A stretch of 64,000 bases of DNA, taken from positions 1-64,000 of the forward strand of contig NZ_NNBK01000005.1 of the NCBI RefSeq assembly GCF_002803075.1, in the 5' to 3' direction. The notes beneath the pieces were generated by a model. It ran no database searches. It was not told the DNA's origin and saw only the letters and a program-made list of their open reading frames with translations. Made by a program: the position numbers and the translations under genes. Positions 54,714 to 63,866 of the stretch are shown here, in pieces. How positions within the stretch are numbered: position 1 is the first letter of the stretch; every line of letters starts with the position of its first letter. The stretch comes from Streptomyces sp. CB01373 (GTDB lineage Bacteria; Actinomycetota; Actinomycetes; Streptomycetales; Streptomycetaceae).

Positions 54714-55385
54714 ATGCGTCTCGTCATTGCCCGGTGCTCCGTGGACTACGCCGGCCGGCTCACCGCCCATCTGCCGTCAGCGCCCCGTCTGATCCTGGTC
54801 AAGGCGGACGGCAGCGTCTCGATCCACGCGGACGACCGCGCCTACAAGCCCCTGAACTGGATGTCCCCGCCCTGCACGCTCAAGGAGGGCACCGGTGACG
54901 AGGAAGGCGTCTGGACCGTCGTCAACAAGGCGGGCGAGAAGCTCATCATCACGATGGAGGAGGTCCTGCACGACTCCTCGCACGAACTCGGCGTGGATCC
55001 GGGGCTGATCAAGGACGGCGTGGAAGCACACCTCCAGGAGCTGCTCGCCGACCGCATCGAGACGCTCGGCGACGGCTACACGCTGATCCGCCGCGAATAC
55101 ATGACGGCCATCGGCCCGGTCGACATCCTGTGCCGGGACGCCGAGGGACGGACGGTCGCGGTCGAGATCAAGCGGCGCGGCGAGATCGACGGCGTGGAGC
55201 AGCTCACCCGCTATCTCGAACTGCTGAACCGCGATCCCCACCTGGCCCCGGTTCGCGGCGTCTTCGCGGCCCAGGAGATCAAGCCGCAGGCCCGCGTCCT
55301 CGCCACCGACCGCGGCATCGGCTGCCAGGTACTGGACTACGACGCCCTGCGCGGCATCGAGGACGACAAGCTGCGGCTGTTCTGA
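54714..55385 (+). CDS. nucS: Endonuclease NucS (EndoMS), mismatch repair
   Basis: 223 aa. The C-terminal PD-(D/E)xK nuclease site is visible: Asp137 (GPVDIL), Glu151 and Lys153 ([10 protein letters not shown]). The N-terminal half is the beta-barrel dimer domain ([16 protein letters not shown]). The last residues DDKLRLF fit the clamp-binding tail. NucS cuts both strands at mismatches and replaces MutS/MutL in actinobacteria. ATG 54714 lies 8 nt after TAGCGT, so the mRNA is probably leaderless. Confidence 0.95.
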   Translation: MRLVIARCSVDYAGRLTAHLPSAPRLILVKADGSVSIHADDRAYKPLNWMSPPCTLKEGTGDEEGVWTVVNKAGEKLIITMEEVLHDSSHELGVDPGLIKDGVEAHLQELLADRIETLGDGYTLIRREYMTAIGPVDILCRDAEGRTVAVEIKRRGEIDGVEQLTRYLELLNRDPHLAPVRGVFAAQEIKPQARVLATDRGIGCQVLDYDALRGIEDDKLRLF

Positions 55386-55433
55386 CAACCGGCCGCGGCC
55401 GGTCCGAGGACGGCCGCGGCGCTCTCGTACGAC

Positions 55434-55474
55434 ACCGGGGGCCGGGTCCGTATGACACGGACCCGGCCCCCGGT
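55434..55474. terminator. 18-bp perfect bidirectional terminator after nucS
   Basis: Arms 55434-55451 and 55457-55474 are perfectly complementary, loop ATGAC. It lies between the nucS stop (55385) and the convergent P-loop protein stop (55485). Confidence 0.92.
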
Positions 55475-55484
55475 TCTGCGTACG

Positions 55485-58139
55485 TCAGGCGACCGTCGCG
55501 GTGCCGGACGCCGTCGGAGGCGTGCCGCTCTCGGAGGTGTCGGCCGGCGGGGCGGCCGAGAGGCCGGACGCCGGCGACGAGGTGCCGCCCGACGGCTCTC
55601 CGGACGTGCCTTCGGGGGGGCTGGTGGTGGCCCCTCCCGAGGAGTCGCCGCTGGGCTCTCCCGAGCTTCCGCCCGTGGGATCGCCGCTTCCTCCGGCGGA
55701 GGAGCCGCCGCCACTCGTGGGGCCGCCTCCGCCGCCGCTGGAAGGGCCTCCGCTGTTTCCGCCCGGCGTGCCGCCGCCCGTGCCCCCGGTCTTCCCGCCG
55801 TTCGACCCACCCGTCTTCCCGCCGGTGCCGCCGCCCGGGGACCCGGTGGAGTCCGACGGCTTGGGGGTCTTGGACGAGGAGCCCGAGGAGGTGCCGTCGC
55901 CGGACGGCGCGAGGCTCTCCGAGGGCTCGGCGCCGCCCGGCGCCGGGTCCTCGGACGTGCCGGAGGCGGTGCCGTGGCCCGGATCCGTCGGCCGGCTGGT
56001 CGCCGTGCCGGTGTCGTCTCCTCCGCTGCGGTCCTGCTCCGGGGTGTCGGCGCCGAGGCTGCCGTCGTCCAGGTCCTGGCCGGCGGACGGATTGACGTTG
56101 TCGGAGGGGGCGTCGGGACCGTTCTGTGAGGTGGCGCCGAGCGTCACCACGGTGCCGAGGACGGCCGCGAGCAGCGCGCCCGCGCCGGCGGCCACGAGGT
56201 TGCGCCGGGCCAGGCCCTTGAGGCCGACGCGGTGCTTGGCCGGGGCGTACGGGCCGGACGGCGAACCGGGGACCGACGCCTTGTAGGTGACCAGCGTGGA
56301 GGTGTCCGGGCCGGGCGGCTGGAGCGCCGGGAAGGGCGCGGGCACCCCGCCCGCCGGGGACGCCGACTCCTCGGTGCGGGCGTCGGGCACCTCCTCGCCC
56401 GCCGTCGCGCCGAGGCCCACCGCCGTGCCGGAGCGGTCGGCGACCAGGGCGAGGGCGCGGCGCCCGGCGACCGTGCCGCGCTTGTCGGCGAGCGCGCCAC
56501 GCAGCCCGATGGAGGCCTCCAGCTCGGCACGCGCCCGGTCGAGCTGACCGCCGCAGAGCGCGATGATGCCCAGCTCGTGGTGGAAGTAGGCCTGTTCGGC
56601 GACCTCTCCGGCGAGCCGGGAGGCCTCGGTGCCGTAACGCAGCGCCCGTGCCCAGGCGTTCCAGTCGAGGCCCGCCGCGAACGCGGGGGCGGCGGCGCGG
56701 GCGAGACGCAGGGCCGTGCTCTCCCCGCCCCCGGCGGACGGCGCGGTGACCGGCACCAGGACGGCCAGCGCGGCGAGCAGGGCGTCCGCCTCGGCGCACA
56801 CCCGCTCCGGCGCGACCGAGGGATGGCCGGCCCACCAGATGTAGTGGCGGGCCGCGGTGACGGCCTGCTCCTCGGCGTCCTCGCCGTACCCGGCGGCCTC
56901 CAACTGGGTCAGCACACCGGCGGCGAGCCGGTGGCGGGGGCCGGCCGGGGTGACCAGGCCGCAGCTCGCCAGCTCGCCGAGCGCGGCGTCGGCGTGGGTG
57001 TCGCCGACCAGCGCGGGCAGGTGCGACTGGTGGGGCACCTCGCCGCCGAGCGCGACGGCGAACCGCAGCGTGGCCCGCGCGGAGGCGCTCAGCCGGGAGG
57101 CGAGCAGCGGGGCGGGCGCGGCGGCCTCGCCGAGCGAGGGCAGGGGCAGTTCCTCGCCGTCGCCGTCGTCCAGGACGGCGTCCGCGGGCGGCGCGTCCGC
57201 GAAGACGCCGAACTCCTCGACGGCGCTGGTACCGGCCCGCAGCTGGTCGTGCTGGCTCAGCAGGGCACCGGCCTGCACGAAGCGCAGCGGCAGGCCCTCG
57301 GACTCGAACCAGAGGTCCCCGGCCCAGTTGGCCTCCTCCTCGGTGAGCACACGGCCGACGGCGCGCTCGATGAGTTCGACTCCGCCGGCCCGGTCCAGGC
57401 TGCTGAGGGCGACCTCCTCGATCTCCGACTCCGCGGACGGCGCCGGCACGTCCGGGGTCGCGCAGAGCAGGAAGGCGCATTCGGGGGTGGCGTCGATCAG
57501 TTCGTCGAGCGCGCCGCCGCCGAGCTCGATGTCGTCCACCATGACGACCGCGCCGATCTCACCGACGTACGCGAGCAGTTCGTCCGGGTCCGGCCGGTAG
57601 CGCGGGGCGCTGTGCACGGCGTGGAAGAGGTCGTGCAGCAGGTCGCCCGCGGTGCGGCGGTAGCCGCTGAGCCGGACGACGCCGTCGGGGGCGAGGTCCG
57701 CGCAGTCCTCGGCGACGAGGTCGAGCAGGCTGGTGCGGCCGGAGCCGCCCGGCCCGGTCAGGCGTACGGAGCGGCCGCGGGCGAGCAGCCGTACCAGTTG
57801 CTCGCGCTCGTCCTGGCGCTCCAGGAGCGGCAGTGCGGACGGGGCGGGGCCGGGCAGGGCGGGCGGTACCGCCCCGCGGTCGTGCTCGGCCCGCTCGGCC
57901 GGTGTGTACTTGCGCGGCCGGTCGGGGTGCTCGCCGGGCGGGCAGACCTCGATCTCGCTGCCGTCCACGGGGTTGACGGTGAGCAGGAAGTCGCCCGAGA
58001 CGAGCTGCGCCGTGCGGGCCGGCGCGGGCGCGTGCTGGACGAAGTCGGATGCGAGGGAATCCCTGGGCGGGCGCCGGCCCGGCACGTGGCCGTCGCCGCC
58101 ATGGCCCATGTCCTCGGGTTCCCGGGTGTTCGGGTCCAT
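55485..58139 (-). CDS. Large P-loop membrane protein with helical repeats and a Gly/Ser/Thr-rich tail
   Basis: 884 aa. Residues 1-105 are disordered. About 110-330 form a STAND/AAA-like ATPase domain: Walker A-like GPGGSGRTS (129-137) and Walker B AVVMVDDIELGG. The Walker A Lys is Arg. Residues about 330-620 are helical repeats. One transmembrane helix (NLVAAGAGALLAAVLGTVVTLGA) near 690 precedes a 180-residue Gly/Ser/Thr/Pro tail that would lie outside the cell. ATG 58139 is the first sensible start. The STAS gene upstream is on the same strand. Likely a signalling or envelope protein; exact function unknown. Confidence 0.75.
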   Translation of the reverse strand: MDPNTREPEDMGHGGDGHVPGRRPPRDSLASDFVQHAPAPARTAQLVSGDFLLTVNPVDGSEIEVCPPGEHPDRPRKYTPAERAEHDRGAVPPALPGPAPSALPLLERQDEREQLVRLLARGRSVRLTGPGGSGRTSLLDLVAEDCADLAPDGVVRLSGYRRTAGDLLHDLFHAVHSAPRYRPDPDELLAYVGEIGAVVMVDDIELGGGALDELIDATPECAFLLCATPDVPAPSAESEIEEVALSSLDRAGGVELIERAVGRVLTEEEANWAGDLWFESEGLPLRFVQAGALLSQHDQLRAGTSAVEEFGVFADAPPADAVLDDGDGEELPLPSLGEAAAPAPLLASRLSASARATLRFAVALGGEVPHQSHLPALVGDTHADAALGELASCGLVTPAGPRHRLAAGVLTQLEAAGYGEDAEEQAVTAARHYIWWAGHPSVAPERVCAEADALLAALAVLVPVTAPSAGGGESTALRLARAAAPAFAAGLDWNAWARALRYGTEASRLAGEVAEQAYFHHELGIIALCGGQLDRARAELEASIGLRGALADKRGTVAGRRALALVADRSGTAVGLGATAGEEVPDARTEESASPAGGVPAPFPALQPPGPDTSTLVTYKASVPGSPSGPYAPAKHRVGLKGLARRNLVAAGAGALLAAVLGTVVTLGATSQNGPDAPSDNVNPSAGQDLDDGSLGADTPEQDRSGGDDTGTATSRPTDPGHGTASGTSEDPAPGGAEPSESLAPSGDGTSSGSSSKTPKPSDSTGSPGGGTGGKTGGSNGGKTGGTGGGTPGGNSGGPSSGGGGGPTSGGGSSAGGSGDPTGGSSGEPSGDSSGGATTSPPEGTSGEPSGGTSSPASGLSAAPPADTSESGTPPTASGTATVA

Positions 58140-58420
58140 AGGTTCCAACCCCCCAAAAGCGTCGTGTGCCGACCACGGCCGGCCCCTCCCGGCCTTGCCG
58201 CACACCGCGCTGTCGCTTCTGGTCCGGGCCCGCTCGAGGGTTGCTGAGCTGCGGGCGACCGAACCCTAAACCTTCGGCCAGTATCCACGACAGCCCGGGG
58301 TACCGGGCGGTCCGAGACGTCACGGTCTCATGAGGATTGCGCACCACGTACGGTTCGCCGATGTGCGCCCGGGTCTCCCCCGTCGCCCGGTTCACACCTG
58401 TTCGGGCCGGGCGGGAAGGT

Positions 58421-58436
58421 ACTGGTCTAGACGCGG
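58421..58436. promoter_or_regulatory. DasR-like site (partial dre)
   Basis: ACTGGTCTAGACGCGG matches 12-13 of 16 positions of the DasR consensus ACTGGTCTAGACCACT, with the left 12 bases identical including the GTCTAGAC core. It overlaps the stop codon of the STAS gene, 282 bp upstream of the P-loop protein ATG. Confidence 0.45.
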
Positions 58437-58750
58437 GGGAGGGACTCGACGCCGATGCCGCCCTCGATGGCGAGGATGCGGTGCAGGCGGGTGGCCACCA
58501 GCAGGCGCTGCATCTGCGGCGGCACGTCCCGCAGCACCAGCCGCCGGCCGCAGCGCCCGGCCCGCCGGTGGACACCCATGATCACGCCGAGTCCGGTGGC
58601 GTCCCAGGAGTCGAGCTCGGACAGGTTGAGCACCAGGTCGCCGGTCCCGTCGTCGACGGCCGAGTGCAGGACCGTACGGGCGTCCGCCGCGCTGCGGACG
58701 TCGAGGCGGCCCCCGACGACCAGCTCGGCGTGGTCGCCCCTGATGAACAT
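58427..58750 (-). CDS. STAS-domain anti-sigma factor antagonist
   Basis: 107 aa single STAS domain: MFIRGDHAELVVGGRLDVRS, LVLNLSELDSWDATGLGVIMG, and MQRLLVATRLHRILAI. In SpoIIAA-type proteins the phosphorylated residue is the second Ser of DSSG; here the segment is DATG, with Thr52 at that place, which could still be phosphorylated. ATG 58750 has GGGGAG upstream. The partner kinase is not in the window. It precedes the large P-loop gene by 287 bp on the same strand. Confidence 0.88.
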   Translation of the reverse strand: MFIRGDHAELVVGGRLDVRSAADARTVLHSAVDDGTGDLVLNLSELDSWDATGLGVIMGVHRRAGRCGRRLVLRDVPPQMQRLLVATRLHRILAIEGGIGVESLPRV

Positions 58751-58896
58751 ATGCGCTCCCCGTGAATGCTGTGGCGTATCTCCGTGGCGGTGGCTGTGCA
58801 ACCTCTGACTGCTTCTGCGGCGATCTGGTTGCTGCTTGTAAGCGAACCGATACCGAATTCACCCTCACGGGTGATCCCAGTGGCCCCTGTCCGGTC

Positions 58897-59745
58897 TCAG
58901 TGCTTGTAGAAGCCCTGCCCGCTCTTGCGCCCGATGTCACCGGCGTCAACCATCCGGCGCATCAGCTCCGGCGGTGCGAACTTCTCGTCCTGGGTCTCGG
59001 TGTAGATGTTGTCGGCGGCGTGCAGCAGGATGTCGACGCCGGTCAGGTCCGCGGTCGCGAGCGGGCCCATCGCGTGGCCGAAGCCGAGCTTGCAGGCGAG
59101 GTCGATGTCCTCGGCGGTGGCGACGCCCGACTCGTACAGCTTGGTCGCCTCGACGACGAGCGCCGAGATGAGCCGGGTGGTCACGAAGCCGGCCACGTCC
59201 CGGTTGACCACGATGCAGGTCTTGCCCACGGACTCGGCGAACTCCCGTGCCCGGGCGAGGGTTTCGTCGCTGGTCTTGTAGCCGCGGACCAGCTCGACGA
59301 GCTGCATCATCGGCACCGGCGAGAAGAAGTGCACCCCGACGACGCGCTCCGGGCGCTCCGTCACGGCCGCGATCTTGGTGATCGGGATGGCGGAGGTGTT
59401 CGAGGCGAGAACGGTGTCCTCGCGGACGAGCTTGTCGAGGGTGCGGAAGATCTCGTGCTTGACCTCGATCTTCTCGAAGACGGCCTCGACCACCACGTCC
59501 GCGTCGGCGGCCGCGTCCAGGTCGGTGGTCGTGGTGATGCGGGCGAGGGCGGCGTCGGCGTCGTGCGCCTCCATCCGGCCCTTGGCGACGAACTTGTCGT
59601 ACGAGGCCTTGATGCCGTCCGTGCCACGCCTCAGTGCCTCGTCAGTGACGTCCCGCAGGACGACGTCCCAGCCCGCCTGCGCGGAGACCTGGGCGATGCC
59701 GGACCCCATGAGACCGGCCCCGATGACGGCGAGCTTCCGTGCCAC
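58897..59745 (-). CDS. hbd: 3-hydroxybutyryl-CoA dehydrogenase
   Basis: 282 aa, typical length. The Rossmann motif KLAVIGAGLMGSGIAQVSAQAG opens the protein; catalytic residues lie in SNTSAIPITKIA and VHFFSPVPMMQLVELVRG, and the C-terminal domain has GFVTTRLISALVVEATKLYESG and LGFGHAMGPLATADLTGVD. It reduces acetoacetyl-CoA or oxidises 3-hydroxybutyryl-CoA with NAD(P). GTG 59745 has AAGGGGAG upstream. It complements the thiolase and icmA in butyryl-CoA metabolism. Confidence 0.95.
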   Translation of the reverse strand: MARKLAVIGAGLMGSGIAQVSAQAGWDVVLRDVTDEALRRGTDGIKASYDKFVAKGRMEAHDADAALARITTTTDLDAAADADVVVEAVFEKIEVKHEIFRTLDKLVREDTVLASNTSAIPITKIAAVTERPERVVGVHFFSPVPMMQLVELVRGYKTSDETLARAREFAESVGKTCIVVNRDVAGFVTTRLISALVVEATKLYESGVATAEDIDLACKLGFGHAMGPLATADLTGVDILLHAADNIYTETQDEKFAPPELMRRMVDAGDIGRKSGQGFYKH

Positions 59746-60047
59746 TGACGACTCCCCTTCGAAAACGACTGCGCGACGACTGAGCGAGGACCGCGCGACC
59801 ACCGCGCGACCACCGCGCGAGCGCTTGGCGCTCACCCGCTGCTTACGCCTGGCTCCTGTGCGGACATTAGCGCTCACACGGGTCCTTGAGACCCGTAAGT
59901 AATGCGCGTCACTGTCTCAGGGCGTGAGACACCCGTCACGTCCGGTGCGGGCGGGCGCGGCCGCGAATTCCTGGCGCCTCGGGCCGGGTTGGCGCCACCG
60001 CGGAAACGGCGCTCCGCGTCCGTCGCGGGAGCGTCTAGATTGGCCTC
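59746..60047. other. 302-bp divergent gap with short tandem repeats and inverted repeats
   Basis: An 11-bp unit CCGCGCGACCA is repeated in tandem at 59791-59801 and 59802-59812, with a third partial copy to 59820. GGGTC-CTTGA-GACCC (59880-59894) and GTCTCA-GGGCG-TGAGAC (59914-59930) are inverted repeats that may be operators. TAGATT (60036-60041) is the probable -10 of the adenosyltransferase. No gene is seen. Confidence 0.45.
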
Positions 60048-60620
60048 ATGGTCAACCTGACGCGCATCTACACCCGGACCGGGGACAAGGGCACCACCGC
60101 CCTCGGCGACATGAGCAGGGTCGCCAAGACCGACCTGCGGATCTCCGCGTACGCCGACGCCAACGAGGCGAACGCGGCGATCGGCACCGCGATCGCGCTG
60201 GGCGGGCTCGCCGAGGACATCACCGAGGTCCTCACCCGGGTGCAGAACGACCTGTTCGACGTGGGCGCGGACCTGTGCACGCCGGTGGCGGAGAACCCGG
60301 AGTTCCCGCCGCTGCGGGTCGAGCAGTTCTACGTCGACCGGCTGGAGGAGGACTGCGACCGCTTCAACGCCGAACTCGGCAAGCTCCGCTCCTTCATCCT
60401 CCCCGGCGGGACTCCCGGCGCTGCCCTGCTCCACCAGGCGTGTACGGTCGTCCGCCGGGCCGAGCGCTCGACCTGGGCCGCCCTGGAGGAGCACGGCGAG
60501 ACGATGAACCCGCTCACCGCGACCTACCTCAACCGGCTGTCGGACCTCCTGTTCATCCTGGCGCGCACGGCCAACAAGGCCTCCGGTGACGTGCTGTGGG
60601 TGCCGGGCGGCGAACGCTGA
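60048..60620 (+). CDS. PduO-type cob(I)alamin adenosyltransferase
   Basis: 190 aa. Starts with the ATP-binding TRIYTRTGDKGTTALGD, then DANEANAAIG, RVQNDLFDVGADLC, and the C-terminal helices ending LNRLSDLLFILARTANK; all are signatures of PduO-type ATP:corrinoid adenosyltransferases. It makes adenosylcobalamin, the cofactor of isobutyryl- and methylmalonyl-CoA mutases, which MeaB then protects. ATG 60048 lies 7 nt after the probable -10 TAGATT, so the mRNA is likely leaderless. Confidence 0.95.
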   Translation: MVNLTRIYTRTGDKGTTALGDMSRVAKTDLRISAYADANEANAAIGTAIALGGLAEDITEVLTRVQNDLFDVGADLCTPVAENPEFPPLRVEQFYVDRLEEDCDRFNAELGKLRSFILPGGTPGAALLHQACTVVRRAERSTWAALEEHGETMNPLTATYLNRLSDLLFILARTANKASGDVLWVPGGER

Positions 60621-60653
60621 GCGCTCCTTCCCGCCGGCGCACCTCTCGCCCGC

Positions 60654-60959
60654 TCACCGTCGGGCCGGTGTGCGCTCCTCGTCCGGCCGGTCCGGCCCGG
60701 CCGGAGCCTTCCTGGGGAAGAGCAGGTACGACAGCGCGATCAGCCCGTGGATCCCGGCGATCCGCAGCGTCGTCCCGTGCCAGGACCTGAGCGGCTCGGT
60801 GGCGGACGGGTCGCCGGCGTACAGGACCGCCGCCCGGAGCACGGCGAGGGAGACCCAGGACGCGACGAGGGTACGCAGCCAGAGGCCGCCCTCGTGGCGC
60901 GCCCGGACCAGTCCGTGACGGGGCGGCGGGCTGCTCGGCGGGCTGGTGCTGATCGGCAT
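60654..60959 (-). CDS. Small membrane protein, start uncertain
   Basis: About 101 aa if read from ATG 60959. The C-terminal 75 residues look real, with two hydrophobic segments (TLVASWVSLAVLRAAVLY and LRIAGIHGLIALSYLLFP) and a charged tail. The first 25 residues are Pro/Ser-rich, have no good ribosome site, and lie where the + strand also shows a decayed gene, so the original start may be lost. Convergent with the adenosyltransferase. Confidence 0.5.
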   Translation of the reverse strand: MPISTSPPSSPPPRHGLVRARHEGGLWLRTLVASWVSLAVLRAAVLYAGDPSATEPLRSWHGTTLRIAGIHGLIALSYLLFPRKAPAGPDRPDEERTPARR

Positions 60960-61723
60960 CGGGCCGCACACCCGCGCTCGCCACGCCCCGGCCTCCGTCC
61001 TGGACCAGGACTGGGCGGTCGCCGTCCCGCTGCTGGTGATGGCGGGGTGCGAGCTGCTGTGCCGCACCCGGCCGGGGGCCGCCCTGCTCGCCGGCACCGC
61101 GGCGGTCGTCGCCCGCCGTCCGCGCCGGGCTGGTCCTGATCCTGCGCAGCGCGCCCGGCATCGAAGTGGCCGGCGAGGCGGCGGACGGCGAGCAGGCGGT
61201 GGCGCCGGCCCGCGAACTGCGTCCGGACGTGGTGGTGATGGGCATTCAGATGCCGTGGCTGGACGGGGTGTCGGCGACTTTGCAGGTGGTCGCGGAGCGG
61301 CCGGCCGACGTCCTCGTGCTGACCGCCTTCGGCCTCGACGAGTACGCCTTCGGGGCGCTGCGCGCGGGCGCGGCCGGGCTCCTGCTCAAGAGCGCCGAGG
61401 CGCGGGAGTTGGTGGAGGCGGTGCGCACGGTGGCACGCGGGGAGGGGATCGTCGCGCCCGCCGTCACCCGGCGCCTGATCGCCGAGTTCGCCGCCGCGCC
61501 GGCACGGGAGGCGAAAGCGGCGCCGGCCGCGCTGGGCACCCTGACCCCCCGGGAGCGCGAGGTGCTGTCGTGCCTGGGTGAGGGGCTGTCCAACGCCGGG
61601 ATCGCCCTCCGCCTCGACCTCGTGGAGGGCACGGTGAAGACCCACGTCAGCCGCCTGCTGGGCAAGCTTGAGCTGCGCAGTCGGGTCCAAGCGGCGGTGT
61701 TGGCGCAGGAGTTGGGGATCTGA
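60928..61723 (+). pseudogene. Decayed two-component remnant: membrane segment joined to a truncated NarL-type response regulator
   Basis: In one frame 60928-61110 reads GLLGGLVLIGIGPHTRA and PLLVMAGCELLC, a stretch of membrane protein (a sensor-kinase-like N-terminus). From about 61100 a second frame reads RAGLVLILRSAPGIEVAGEAADG and continues to the stop at 61723 as a receiver plus LuxR helix-turn-helix (LTPREREVLSCLGEGLSN, KTHVSRLLGKL). The first 15 receiver residues with the acidic pair are missing, the phosphoacceptor Asp is Gly (VVVMGIQMP), and no start or ribosome site suits the frame. A deletion probably fused kinase and regulator. Confidence 0.6.
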
Positions 61724-61737
61724 GGGCCGACGGGGCA

Positions 61738-61781
61738 ACTGGTCCAGACCTATTGACCCGTGGTCCAGACCTTTCTATTCT
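61738..61781 (+). promoter_or_regulatory. Chitinase promoter with paired DasR-like direct repeats
   Basis: TGGTCCAGACCT occurs at 61740-61751 and 61761-61772, 21 bp apart. Between and after them are -35 TTGACC (61753-61758) and -10 TATTCT (61776-61781) with a 17-bp spacer. The repeats flank the -35 box, as in known streptomycete chitinase promoters, where they mediate chitin induction and glucose repression and resemble DasR sites. Confidence 0.85.
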
Positions 61782-61888
61782 CGCGGCACCGGTGGCGTGA
61801 TGGCTCAGTCACGCCCCCGACCACAACCCCCACCGCCGAAGGGGTGGCCATAGCGCCCCGCAGGCGACCTCACAAGAGGAGGCGCGGT

Positions 61889-63718
<1,830 letters not shown>

Positions 63719-63743
63719 GGGCCCACGGGTCCCGAGACCAGCG

Positions 63744-63774
63744 GAGCGCCCCCGGACCAGGTCCGGGGGCGCTC
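63744..63774 (+). terminator. Terminator after chiC
   Basis: A 14-bp perfect stem (63744-63757 with 63761-63774), 25 bp after the chitinase stop, followed by TTCG. It lies between chiC and the convergent partial gene. Confidence 0.88.
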
Positions 63775-63783
63775 TTCGCCGTA

Positions 63784-63866
63784 CTACGCCACATTCACCC
63801 TCCCCCAGACTTCGTCCGGGGGGGACCCCCAGCCAACGAGCGAATGCGGCTACGCCACATTCACCC
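63784..63866. repeat. 17-bp direct duplication flanking a palindromic CCCCC/GGGGG element
   Basis: CTACGCCACATTCACCC occurs at 63784-63800 and 63850-63866. The 49 bp between hold TCCCCC-AGACTTCGTC-CGGGGGGG followed by GACCCCCAG, a short palindromic sequence of a type I remember as dispersed in streptomycete intergenic regions. The second copy forms the 3' end of the partial gene on the - strand, so the first copy looks like a duplicated gene end. Confidence 0.6.

Noticed and set aside
55485..55900. Ser/Gly/Thr-rich C-terminus as a frameshifted or spurious extension
   Set aside because: The frame stays open with codon bias like the rest of the gene, and the stop lies just before the bidirectional terminator.
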